In this document: piece after piece, positions 10,109-21,397 of the stretch | Layout of the letters: each line of letters opens with the position of its first letter | Position numbering within the stretch: position 1 is the first letter of the stretch | NCBI GenBank assembly: GCA_004026145.2 | Contig: CP034996.1 | Location: forward strand, 7,477,391 to 7,541,390 | Direction of reading: 5' to 3' | DNA from: Takifugu bimaculatus | Lineage: Eukaryota > Chordata > Actinopteri > Tetraodontiformes > Tetraodontidae | DNA length: 64,000 nt | Notes under the pieces: generated by a model | What the model saw: the letters and a program-made list of their open reading frames with translations, nothing else | Told to the model about the DNA's origin: nothing | The model's database searches: none | Program-made: the position numbers and the translations under genes

Positions 10109-13100
10109 TTAACGAATCGCTATCAGTCCAATGTCGATCAACTTCTGAATTTTCTGTGCGATGACTGGATTCTTTAAGTGACTGTGGATAAAAAAGAAAA
10201 TAAAGTTCACATTAAAGCGTGTTGCTATCAATCATTCACGCAGAAACAGAGGGAAGCCAATGCTACCAAACCTACTCGCTAAGTGCCTGAGGGTCCTTCT
10301 GCATCTGTTCAAGGATCATGCGCATGGCGGGATCGCTTATAATCTTCTGGACCTCAGGGTCAGTCATGGCCCTCCTCTTCACCTCCTCCGGACTGTCGTC
10401 CCTGGTGTTCTGACTGATCACACAACGCTGAATTCCTTCTCTGGCTTCCTGAGGGCAGAGAGCAGAGGAAATTGAGCCATCAATCTCCAGAACCAGAGCT
10501 CCTTGCAACCAGGCAGCAGCCTGAAGTCATTGTATCAACACAGAGGATTTAAGTGAGTAAAGGAGGCAACAAATTTAAACAGCTCTGTTTGGGATTTCGG
10601 AGAGTTTAAATGCTTGCTGAATTCACTAAAAAGTAGCAGCCAAAATGACAAAAACATGTTGCTATAAGCAGCCGACATGTGTCAAATACCTTTGAAGAAG
10701 AGTCCAACTCCATAGCCTTCTGGTACACATCCATAGCTTTGGAATAATCCTTTAAAGCTTCTAAGGCAGCCCCTTTGCGAGTATAACCTTTAACTGTGGA
10801 AGCAATGGTTGTAATAAAGTCCATCCAAACTACAAAAAATCTGTTTGTTAAAGTCATTAAATTCTAACTTACTGAAGGTGGGCTCCAGTCTGATGCAGTC
10901 TTCACAATCCTGTTAAAAAACAAACGCACTCCAGTTCAAATAGACTTAAATCTCAGGTTAAAAATCTCATTAGCTGTTCAGCCAAGTAGGAGAGGGTATA
11001 AAACACAAGTTGGAGCCTGCTCTGAATACTTTAGTCTACTGAGATTACTGGAATAAACAGAGGTGGAAATTCAAGATATTTTCAAGCATTTTGGGTCAAC
11101 AAATCCCATTTATATCTTTAACACATGGGTTTAATTTCAGAGCGTCAACACACAACAGCAAAGTAATGGTGGATCAGACTGGCAGCAGCTAACAGCCTTC
11201 ACTTCTATCATTTTGTGTTCTTTACTGTCCAGACTTACAAAAGACCAGCAAGACAGCGCTACATTTCATTATCACTTGAGCTTAAAGATTATATTAATTC
11301 TAAAATACAAGTGATGCTAAAATGGAAGAGCATAGCAACAGACCTTCAGGGCCAGTTGAAACTCCAGCAGCTTTGTGTAGCAGGCAGCTCTGTTACTGAA
11401 CAGTTTGGCATCATTGGGGTTCCTCTTAATGGCCTCAGAGTAATGTTTCATAGCTAAAGGGTAGTCTCCTGTTGGACAAGAAGAGCTCACATTCACGTGT
11501 GTTCATATGAAAAATAAAAACTCTCAAAAAATCTCAGCATTACATGAACTCAAACCTTTTTGGAAGGCATCATTGCCCTTGTTCTTCTCATCCAAGGCCA
11601 AATCAGGGTTAATGTAGGCTAGTTTCTCCTGCTCCTTTAGAATCTTCTCAGCCTATAACAATTACAGCATATTATTATTAGTCCCCTTTTTATAGACAAC
11701 TCAAATCTGAACAGTGTGCAAACGCTGCTCATTGACCTAAATTACAGGAGAGAGGAGATAAAAATGCTGCCACCTACCTGCTGACACTTCTTCAAAACCT
11801 CAGGAGTGCGATGTTCTGCCAAACTTTTGTTAAAATACTGAATTGCTTCTTTGTATTTCTCCTGCTTGAAGTATGAGTTTCCAATCCTAGCCAAGGCTCT
11901 GTCCAATACAACATGACAATGTCTTGAGATTACATCATTAAACACTGAAAAAATAAAACAGTAATTGCAGGAATATTCACTTGTAAAGTGCTCTGCATTG
12001 CATTTTTTGAAATAACGGTGAAACAGCGCCACCTCGTGGGATGACACTGAGCTGACTGGTTTAGAATTTTCCACCACTAACGATTTTTTGTTTTGATTCA
12101 CTCAGCCCTGGACTAAAGATTAACAAAAGAAATTCTACCCAGAACTCACTTCGAAATGGGCCTGTAGTCCTCTCTGTTCTCTCTTCCAACCTCGATGGCC
12201 TCCACACACAACTCTCGGCACTTGTCAAAATCTCCTTTCTCAAAGTACACGGCTGAAAGCAAACAGCAGAGTAAGGAATAAATCTATTTACGAAATAAAT
12301 TCGTTCCAGAAGTTGTTTCGTAACCTGAAAATTACGTAAGTAGAGACACGTTTTCCATGTAAATGCCCTAATCCTTTCCAAGCCCCCAAAAATTCGGACA
12401 TAATTTTTTTAATAAATCATAAAAATGCATCAAAACATGTAACAAATACATGTTACAATTAGATTACCGCACAATAAATGTAGGAATTCAGTGCAAGGCT
12501 TCTCCAGGAACAAAATTAACTTTATTACAGGCTAATCTTACATTCGCCGTCATTACTAGCAAAGAACGTTAACACTTGTGGTAACAGCGCCATCTAATGA
12601 TCAAACATTTGAACACCCACAATAAATAAAAGTGAAACGAAGGCGACGCTGGGATACACACAAACATGTACAGATTGACGTCCCTCCTAGCCAATTGGAT
12701 GACAGGAAAATGCTACGCAATAGCCAATGGCAGAGCAGCTACAAGCAAGTTTGCGTTCGCTAAACTCCGCGAGCTGCGAGTAGCAGCGGTAGCGTGTTTT
12801 TGCCTTTCATATCCTGAAATTTCTTTCGTAACAAGAGAAGAAAGAAATTATTTTCCCGTTGAAACGTTTCGTAGCCTGAAAATTTCGCATGTAGAGACGT
12901 TCGTAAGTAGAGGTCCCACTGTTTATGACTGGAGGCCAGGGTTTTACATGGATGGCTGTGCTTTTACCTGCTTTATTAGAGATGTAACTCATGTTGGTGG
13001 GATCATGCCTGATCGCTTCTTCGTAATGTTTTAATGCAGCGTCAAATTTTCTGTCCTTATATGCAGTATTTCCAAGTTCTTTTTCCTTCAATGCCTGTAA

Positions 13101-15829
13101 AAACACAAGATGAACATGAGTATTAAAAAAAACAGTCATCAGCAAAATCCTAAATAATAAAGATTTCTGATGGAAAAAATAGATGGCATTTATTTACCAG
13201 CCTCTTATTTTCAGGAAGGTCTTCCTCTTTGGGAGGAGGTGGCTGCGCTTCTTTTGGTTTAGGAGGAGGGGCAGGTTCATCTTCTTCCCTCTCAAAGAGG
13301 TTCTGGTCCAACAGCACTGACAGTGTGGTCATCACCCTTTGGTCCTGGAGCTTCCTGCACAACCATCAAATGATTGTATTACAAAATCTAATCAGAATCG
13401 CCGCGCTCTTCTCAATTAAGTCAAATATTTGTTATCCGAAAGTGAAGAAATGCTTTGCAAATGCACACACATGCCAAGCTGGGAGGGGTTGTTCCTGAGC
13501 TGCTCCAACAGTTCTCTGTAGCTGGGATCCGACAATAACTCACGGGTCTGAGGGTCGTTCTCCAGCTTCTGGTAAAGGTCGGGCATCGCAAAGGGGTTCA
13601 TTATTGATTTTTCTGCCGTAAAAATAAAAACAGATAAATTCTCATGGCGTCCACCTTTCTTCTACAATTTGTGTCATCTTTCTACAGTATATAGTCCTAT
13701 TCTTATATCACAACACCAAATAATACCCCATCACTCTCAACGGGGTATGCTACTTCATAGGAAACTAGGGAAAAACTGCACTCTGCGAGCACACACCTCC
13801 GCCAAGCAAGCACTTACAGAGAGATCCGAGGGATCTTTCTTTAATGGAGGGTTTCTCACCTTAATAGTAACTGTATAACTAGCACGATATATAATATAGT
13901 GCAATAGTAACACAAGGTTACATAACATAATAGGTTGCTTCACGAACAATGCCCCTTGCATTTGATCTTTGAAGGTCAAAGGTCATAAACCCTCTGGAAA
14001 CAAGAACATCACCAAAATATAATCATATATTCCTGAAAATTTCATTAAAGTCCATTCAGAACAGCTATTTTTTCCAACAAAAAAGGGCTGTCACAGTACA
14101 ACTTCCCTTGATGAAGGAAAAAACTAAAGCTTAACTGCCCCTACCTGCAAGCCGGGCTTCAATGTTCTGTAAACCTTCTTTCAGTTGTTGATTATTTGGC
14201 TCCAGACGAAGTCCTTCCTGGTAAGTTGCTTTCGCCTCAGCTAAACGGCTAAGAAATTCCAAAGCAGCGGCTTTGCGAGAGTAACCCTGGTTGATCAATG
14301 TAAAACAGATGTAAGTCACCTTTGCAGTTTTAAGACTGACACCTCTAATGGCTGGAGAGGTGATGGGGTTAGCTCACCTTGCCCCAGTCAGGCTTTAATT
14401 TGATGGTTTCACAGGCATCCTCAAGAGCTTTTTCATAGTTGCCTTTCTTGGCATAAGCAGCTGAGCGGTTGCTGAACAGGACATGATTTGAAGGGTCGAG
14501 GGCCAAAGCTTCAGTGTAGCAACGTACAGCTTCATCAATATTTCCTGCACTTAGTGCCTTGTTGCCCTGGTCTTTCAATGCAGAAACCTATGAGAGAATC
14601 AACAGTGACATTATGACAATATACAAAATAGTCCACTCTAAACTGTACATTGCTTATAAAAATCCAACTCCCTGTAGACTGCAGCTCTGACAACAGAGAC
14701 GTGTTGAGCAGCTGCCACTGGCAGAGCTGAAGAAGTAGCAGTTTCAGCTGTTCATGTCATACAGGCCAGTCTTGGCAGAAAATTTATGTAGTTTTTCAGT
14801 AATTTATGAAGTGATCCTGAAAACTAGGTGACCAACAAGATATAAGAGTTGGACATTTAGGGAGTTTAAAATAAAGTGCGAGTACTTTTTAGATCACATT
14901 CAAAATCTGCAGTCAGTTTCAGTAATTTAATGCAACGTCACAAACTTCTCCATAAGTGAAGAAATATTTAATACGTCACAGCAGTTTAATTCTTTATATC
15001 CTCGTTAAAGTCAAATGTACAACATGTGTACGTTCCGTACTACGGTATCACAAACAAGAAAGAAAAACAAACGTTCCGGCCTCCTGATAGGTCCAGACCG
15101 CCCGTGTGCGCCTAGAAAGTTCTTCCGGTCGCTACAAGCTAACCACTAAGCTAACCCATTCAAAAAAGATCATGTACCATGTGCCGTACACTGACTGCTG
15201 CCGGAAAATGTGTATACCATCTCATCTATCTAAGGCAAATAGATGTACAACAAAACATTTTTTATTGTCAATCAGAACACTTATCTTAACACTCGCATTT
15301 GTGCTAAAATAAGCTGTAAATGGACGACCTGCTACCTCAGCTAGCAATTCGTTCAGTTGGTTATTTATGTGTTCATGGACTCTCTTATTGTATAAAGTTA
15401 CATTAAAGGCATTAGTTTTATATTGTGTAATATTAGCCTAACCTTTTAGGAACCGATCAATCTCACTCAGCAGTACACAAAAAAATGACTTAGTCTGAAT
15501 AGATATGGATTTCTGGGTGAATGTTAAAGTTTATGCAAATTCACAATGTACATTTAATCACGTACAGAGTTCCTAAATTCTTTTGCCATCATGAAGCTAC
15601 AATATATTAGCAGACAGAGGCGGAAAGTCATCAAGCTAGCAAGCGTTAGCATTACCATACTGAACTCCGTGATAATAGCGTTCACAAGCAAACGAACACA
15701 TGGAATGGTGACTATACAGTTCAGTAAATAAACCACCCCGAGGCGCACATTTACATTAGAGTATCATACATTAAAACCTATCATACATTAAGCCTATTAA
15801 GACAGTTACAGAGCACTAACCTTCTCCAT
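10109..15829 (-). CDS. STIP1: STIP1 / Hop, Hsp70-Hsp90 organising co-chaperone (14 coding exons)
   Basis: The product is a cytosolic adaptor that holds Hsp70 and Hsp90 through their EEVD tails and passes clients between them. Exons, in transcript order: 15,821-15,829 (MEK), 14,378-14,587, 14,145-14,286, 13,471-13,612, 13,198-13,354, 12,968-13,094, 12,150-12,252, 11,778-11,898, 11,556-11,652, 11,344-11,468, 10,873-10,909, 10,690-10,793, 10,276-10,448, 10,109-10,181. All introns are GT-AG and phases agree, giving 1,620 nt and 539 aa (human 543). Domain order is TPR1 (about 4-117), DP1 (about 128-195), a Pro-rich linker, TPR2A (about 221-350), TPR2B (about 355-475) and DP2 (about 488-539, ending GLIAIR). 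Carboxylate-clamp residues are present in TPR1 (K8, N12, N43, K73, R77) and TPR2A (K225, N229, N260, K297, R301). The three-codon first exon matches the human gene. The gene is intact and shares its upstream region with SPATA22. Confidence 0.97.
12275..12925. repeat. Dispersed repeat inside STIP1 intron 6
   Basis: The 715-base intron between exons 6 and 7 is filled by one element. Its two ends carry related words in direct orientation: TTTCGTAACCTGAAAATTAC then GTAAGTAGAGA (12,317-12,347), and TTTCGTAGCCTGAAAATTTC then GTAAGTAGAGG (12,868-12,914). The interior has AT-rich and CG-containing parts and no coding capacity. The exons on both sides splice normally, so the insertion is tolerated. 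It is probably a non-autonomous element of unknown family. Confidence 0.55.
13640..14100. other. STIP1 intron 3, possible repeat fragment
   Basis: No exon is seen between 13,613 and 14,144. The stretch around 13,780-13,990 (GAGCACACACCTCCGCCAAG, then AAGGTCAAAGGTCATAAACC) has the look of a dispersed fish repeat, but I have no second copy in the window to support it. Confidence 0.3.
14588..15820 (-). other. STIP1: STIP1 intron 1 with CpG/ETS-like cluster
   Basis: This is the first intron, between the three-codon exon and exon 2. At 15,070-15,140 it has several CG dinucleotides, two TTCCGG words (ETS-like) and GAAAGTTC (15,115-15,122), which is a perfect two-unit heat-shock half-site pair (GAAnnTTC). 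This could be an intronic promoter or enhancer. The remainder is AT-rich with nothing recognised. Confidence 0.35.
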
Positions 15830-15950
15830 GTTGCAAGCATGAGGTTCCTTCCAGAAACTACTACAGACTGGCGCCGCCCACTGAGTAACATACGGGTTGC
15901 CAGTTAGCAAAGAGGAAATCAGTATTTGGCGTCCACAATCGTGACTGCAT

Positions 15951-16252
<302 letters not shown>

Positions 16253-16318
<66 letters not shown>
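16253..16318. repeat. (GATA)n microsatellite
   Basis: About 16 near-perfect GATA/ATAG units follow directly on the 171-bp repeat. Confidence 0.97.
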
Positions 16319-16353
16319 TTTATATACATATATATAATTCCCTCACATCTATA

Positions 16354-16361
<8 letters not shown>

Positions 16362-16392
<31 letters not shown>
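16362..16392. repeat. (AC)n microsatellite
   Basis: About 30 bases of alternating AC, flanked by TATATA on both sides, end ten bases before the heat-shock element cluster. Confidence 0.95.
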
Positions 16393-16397
<5 letters not shown>

Positions 16398-16400
16398 GGG

Positions 16401-16435
16401 TTCTCAGAATTTTCTAGAAATTTTCTAGAAAATTC
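16401..16435. promoter_or_regulatory. Heat-shock element cluster
   Basis: HSF1 binds inverted nGAAn units spaced by two bases. Here TTCTAGAA occurs twice (16,412-16,419 and 16,423-16,430). The second is continued by AATTC, giving a perfect three-unit TTCnnGAAnnTTC at 16,423-16,435. A looser TTCTCAGAA lies at 16,401-16,409. The cluster is about 570 bases upstream of the STIP1 start codon and about 880 bases upstream of the SPATA22 start codon. STIP1 is a known HSF1-responsive gene, so control of STIP1 is the simplest reading. Function is inferred. Confidence 0.65.
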
Positions 16436-16899
16436 TAGTAAACTCATGAGCCATATCGTCCAAGTGGCAAAAATGTATGTCTTGTCGTCTTCTTTTGCAA
16501 TGCGCTTACACTAGGTTTTGAATATTAACAATGAAAGATTATATTACCGTATGTATTTGTCGTGGTATACATCAAATTTAACAGTTCCCGAACATAAGCC
16601 TATGTGTAGTCAGATAAAGTCCTTTATAGAAAGAGTGGTGTCATCCTCACCAATTATAGAGGAGATGAAGATCAGCTCCCTCCTGGGCTGGTTTTAGCTT
16701 TTGTTTGTCTTCAGAAACAGACGCTGACCACTAAAGTGACGGGTTTTTATTCCGGTTTCTTTAGCTACCACCAGGGGCGTGAAGCACAATTTATAAAACA
16801 CAAATTAACTTTATAGGCGTAATAGTATGACATGACGGGATGATTCGGGATTATTCCGGACATGTCATGAAAGTGGTTTTATAAAATACACACTTTTAT

Positions 16900-17045
16900 T
16901 ACTTGTGAGCGGCCACTTTTGTTTGATCTCCGAGGCGGGAGGGGGAACATGAAGGCTACATCGTTCCGCAGTGACGTGTGGCTTCTTCCCTCTCCGCGGT
17001 GCTGAAGTAGACGGTTCAAACCAAGTCGTGGCCAATGTAAAGCCT
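16900..17045 (+). promoter_or_regulatory. SPATA22: Probable SPATA22 promoter and non-coding first exon
   Basis: This is a GC-richer island with several CG dinucleotides, a GAGGCGGGAGGGGG word (SP-type, about 16,931) and TGACGTG (about 16,972), a half CRE of the kind used in many germ-cell promoters. A GT donor near 17,036 could be joined to an acceptor at 17,291-17,294 just before the start codon. No transcript data support this. Confidence 0.35.
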
Positions 17046-17318
17046 CACTTCTCTGTATTTTACATTCATATAAATATACATACGGTATATACGTATATAC
17101 GTATAAAATGATGAAGTACGATGAAAGTATTGTTTGAATTTGTAATCGAATTTTTAGAAACTGTACTTTTGTAATTGGCCTGCTTAGCTAGCTGTACCCG
17201 TTTCTTTTAGCAACTTGACTAGCTAGTAAAAGATAATTTACCATTTAATTTAACTGTTTACATGGTTTCCCTCACATCTTTGGGATCAATTCAGGTTAAT
17301 TTCTCAACCTTAAGCCAA

Positions 17319-19481
17319 ATGAAGAGACAAGAAACCTTTACCCCCAGACCAACTGCAGGTTTGTACTGTAATATATTCTTTATTATTTGGTCACACCAAG
17401 TTTATTACTGCTTAGTTACTGTCATTTTTGCCACATTTAATGTGAAAAGTTTATTGGCGTTGTAATGGGATGATGTATTTATTACCGTTTCATAGTATAT
17501 AAATGATTTCACACCTTTTTGACAAAATTAGGATATATCTTTTAAATTGTAATGAATCCTGTTAAGTGAATAAATACCATATTGGTCTTTCCCTGTTCTT
17601 TCCCCAGGCTTTGGGTCTGTGCCGCTCTTTAACCAGGGAAAAAGGAACCGAGTTCCTCTGACATCTGCTCCTTCTGAGAAAGACATTTTCTTCCACAGTG
17701 AATTTATGGAGATTATTAATCCAGCTACATCTGCTAGCACCTCAAGTGAAGCTCACAATTTTTTGTTACAATCTGTCACTGAACAAATGACAATATTAAA
17801 CTGGGAACCTTTTTTAATTTCCTCAGAGTCCTATGGACGTTGCCAGGCCTCAGGTCCTAGTTCGGATGCTGCTCAAAGTAACATATGGAAGACACAGAGT
17901 ATCCCAGCCTCTGGTGCGCCGCTGCATTATGGTAGTAGGAGAGCTGCTCCTGGACCTGCTGTGAGACACTGTGCACCAGGAACACACCCATACAAAGCTC
18001 GAGACACTGGGTATGTGCCCTGAACACATGTGGTTGGTGTTTGATGCATGTTGTGCTTCCCATTTAAACCCAACAGTGTTAAAACAGATGTGTTTTCATT
18101 TCACAGCACTAAGATGGGAGCGCACAGCAAACCAGTAAGACACCAGGAAAACAGCTCTGTAACTAACTTCAGACAAAGTGGCTCCAGCAGTGCTCAGTGG
18201 AAGCCAATGTCCGATTCTGCCTTTTCCCAAATGAGCCAAAACTCACTCAGAGCGGCATTTTCCACACAGTCTAAGCAGTCCAGACCTGTGGCCTATCCCA
18301 TCTCACCCCCTAACGGGCCCCCTGTTCATGCAGCACAGCCAGAGAAAAGCTCCTGGAGGTTTACTCATAGCTTCGGGTCACGGACTGATGAGAACAGAGG
18401 CTCAGTCTCATTACCAGGCTACTCGAAAAAATAAAGTTCAGGTAGATGATGTCCACTGCTGAAACATCACTGATGATAAGTGTCGTCAATGTGGGCTTCT
18501 TGTGTGTTCAGGAAACAAGCAAACCAGCCTCTGAGAACTCACTGAGGATCCTGACTGCAGTCATTGCTGGAATGAAGCACTGGAGCCAGTTAAAAGACAG
18601 AATTCCCCATTTAGTAGAGATATTTGGTCAGTTCACCAGTTGCTGCTGTTCTCTCTCATAATTAGGACATTAACAGGATGTGCTCTTCCTTCAGCTACCC
18701 TCGACTCTGCGGTCACCCTGGGTCAACACGGGGCCAAAAACTTCCTCATGAGAGACGGCAAAGATGTGATTCAGTGTGTCTTCTATGAAAACGTGAGTTA
18801 CGGAGACACAAAAATGTAAAATTTTAAATAGAGAGAACAATTTGAATAAAGATTTTAACTTTAAAAAAAAATAATTAAAATACACGACTGGAAATGTTTT
18901 CTCTAGAACTCGTCAAAACAATGGACCAACTGGAGTTTACGTTGTAGTTTCAAATTCCCACCACTAGGGGACATTACCTACCTGCAATTTTTTGTATGCA
19001 GATTTTAAAAGTTCAGGGTTTTTTCCCCATAAAGCTTACACATTAATTTGGGACCACTTTGTTACCATTTATTGGCCAAACTGCCACATTTCTATAATAG
19101 ATTAATATCAAGAGACGCACACATTGCGACATTTTATTATTTTGAAGTCTCGTATCATTATTAACGTTGGACTGTATTAATAATTAACAATATCTTGATT
19201 ACCACTAATCAGTGATAATCCAAATTCAAATCATGCATCACAAACATTTTTGTGTGACATACCTTGAAGTCATGTGGTTGGCTGGCAGGAGCAGGCGTTG
19301 CCCCGTCTCATCCGTGGTCAGGTTCATCGCTGTGTGGGAAACTACGACTGCCGCAGAGACCTGCTGACATGTGTGTCCGTCAGGCCTGGCCAGCCCTCAG
19401 AGCTGCCTGAATGCTCCAGACGCTGTGAAAGTCTGCGACACAGAAATGAGAGTGCTGCTCCAATCCTTCAGCGAAGTCTGA
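17319..19481 (+). CDS. SPATA22: SPATA22, meiotic recombination factor; frame broken by two +1 insertions
   Basis: SPATA22 works with MEIOB and RPA on single-stranded DNA in meiotic double-strand-break repair. Exons: 17,319-17,358, 17,608-18,010, 18,107-18,441, 18,512-18,626, 18,695-18,792 and 19,289-19,481. Recognisable parts are the N-terminal MKR..TAG and VPLFNQGKRNR, and the C-terminal LRILTAVIAGMKHW, FLMRDGKD and LPRLIRGQVHRCVGNYD. A Ser/Pro-rich middle varies in the family. An ATG at 17,262 lies upstream in frame, but homologues start at MKR. Exon 3 as read meets TAA at 18,432-18,434, just before a good donor (CAG/GTAGAT). One A fewer in the six-A run at 18,426-18,431 restores frame into exon 4. 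In exon 6, one G fewer at 19,388-19,389 gives RPAS, VKVCDTEMR and a TGA at 19,479-19,481; as read the frame ends at 19,495. With both corrected, total length is exactly 394 codons including stop (human 363 aa). Confidence 0.9.
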
Positions 19482-19624
19482 GCGCAGCTGGCTAAGTGGT
19501 TAAAATGGGTTTTGGTTCTAAATATTTGTAGTTTGTTGAACTAATAATACTGAGTTGTCCTATTAATGCAGTTTGTGGTTAACAGCATGTGCACGTCTGT
19601 CATTTCTTGATTTTCCTGCTCCTA

Positions 19625-19668
19625 ATTAAATGGAAAGAAAAGCATCCCTCATTTCTAGCATTTTTATT
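19625..19668. terminator. Overlapping poly(A) signals of converging genes
   Basis: ATTAAA on the plus strand (19,625-19,630) lies about 145 bases after the SPATA22 stop. TTTATT (AATAAA on the minus strand) lies at 19,663-19,668 and could end the LHFPL-type transcript. The two 3' ends would then meet or overlap by a few tens of bases. Confidence 0.5.
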
Positions 19669-21397
19669 AAAAAGAAAAATCACAGAACAGCAAACATTGT
19701 TTAGAGGTTAATTCCAGAAAAGCCAACACAATGAGGTAATATTTCAAAATAGATCTTTAAAAAATGAGACAGTTAAGAAGAAGGTGATATCAATCACAGT
19801 CAGACTATTTACAGCCGAACATCACAATAATAATTAAAAAAAAACCAACAGTATTTCTATTCTACCGAAACAGTTTCACCAGTGCTGAGACTTCACACAC
19901 AACAGTTCAACTAATGGGAAAAGTCCAGTGTAGTCATTTCCACACAAGCACAGTATGAGGTCCAATACAATACCAACTGTTTTCCCCGACCTTCAAATAT
20001 GGCAACAGAATATTTTTTTAATTTCGGGACGTGTTATCATGGCAACTTAAATTTGGCAAATACTCAAAGATGAACCCAAAATCATATCCTAATTTAACAC
20101 TTATACACGTAAACGCCCACTAAAAAAGAAGTCTGGCTGGAGGAAACTGGCAGTGAACAGGGACAGAACGTGGAGGAGTTGAGATTTTGCTCTTGGAGCA
20201 TGAGAGGAAGGGTGCTGACATTTAAAGAAGGAGAGGGCCAAGCAAAACACAGAAATACAGCTTCTTTTGGGAGCTAACTTTTAAATGCGACATTTTACAT
20301 TTTAATGTGAGTAATATGTGTCAGCTCAGCACAGAAAACCAGAAATCAGTTTGTACAACTGCTTCAAGTAGCACTAAATTCCTACGTTACAGGGAATGAA
20401 TCCTTTAGCTGCGTGTCACGACCTTTTATAATAGAATTTCATGTTAGCTTCTTTATAACAGACAGGAAATAAAAAAGTCTCAGGGCAGGAGTGAACCCAA
20501 GCGCATTTCTGTTCTTCGACTTCTCTGCTCTCTGAGATCATTTAACGCTGCAGAAACAGAAAATAAACTGAGAAACAGGTTCCACAGTTGAGCAGAAAAA
20601 TCACCTGATGACTGTATCAAACACTCGTCGTGGTAATGTTAAAAGGCACAAGTTGGTCGGATCACATTTAAAATCTAGATCAATTGTTCTACCGTTAAAA
20701 GAGCCTGTTCCTCCTGCAATTTTAGTCCCCCTTTGTTATGACAAAACGACTCCATCTCCCTGCCTTGTCCTCAAGTTTCACATTGTGTTTTAGACAGAAA
20801 ACAAAGGTTGACCTTCACAAAGATTCTGGGAGGAAAAAAGGACGAGGAATAATCAGCAGAGCTGCTCTGAAACCTGCTCATAATGCTGTCCTTCCCCTTT
20901 CAATCTAAACCATCTTTTGGCCATTTGCTGCCTAAAAACGCCCTTTGAAGCCTCTGCAGTCTCCACTTTGAAACGCCAGGGCCCAACACTCCCACAATAA
21001 TCCATCCAGTCCTCTTCCATCATCTCTGCAAACCACAGCTGCGTGCTTCCATCCAGGTCCTTGGTTTAGAATGTCACACACATGTTTACTCAGGAAACAA
21101 CAAATCACACTGCTTAATTTTCATGTTGGATGTGTCCTCAGTCCTGGGATCTTCTAAATCATCATCACAGAGGTTAACATGAGGAAAACACGGAAGTTAA
21201 AACTGCTGCAGCGTAACCACGGAGTTATATTAAAACATCAAACATTCCAGTTAAAGTTAAATTATCACGTAAAAGATGCAGGAAGACAGTGTGTATTTGA
21301 GTTTGGACCTTCCTCAATAGCAACGCCTGGAGCCCTGCAGGAGTCTCTTCGCCCAGGTCAGAGGGGACGAGTAAAAACGGGCGCAGCGCATCCAGCA
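19645..21397 (-). other. Probable long 3' UTR of the LHFPL-type gene
   Basis: No exon-like frame is seen between the LHFPL-type stop codon and the converging SPATA22 end. The sequence has no clear repeats. The first good minus-strand poly(A) signal toward SPATA22 is at 19,663-19,668, which suggests a 3' UTR of about 1.7 kb. Its extent is inferred from that signal. Confidence 0.4.

Noticed and set aside
17262..17318. Upstream in-frame ATG of SPATA22
   Set aside because: It would add 19 residues before MKR, which is where known SPATA22 proteins begin; a likely splice acceptor lies between the two ATGs.
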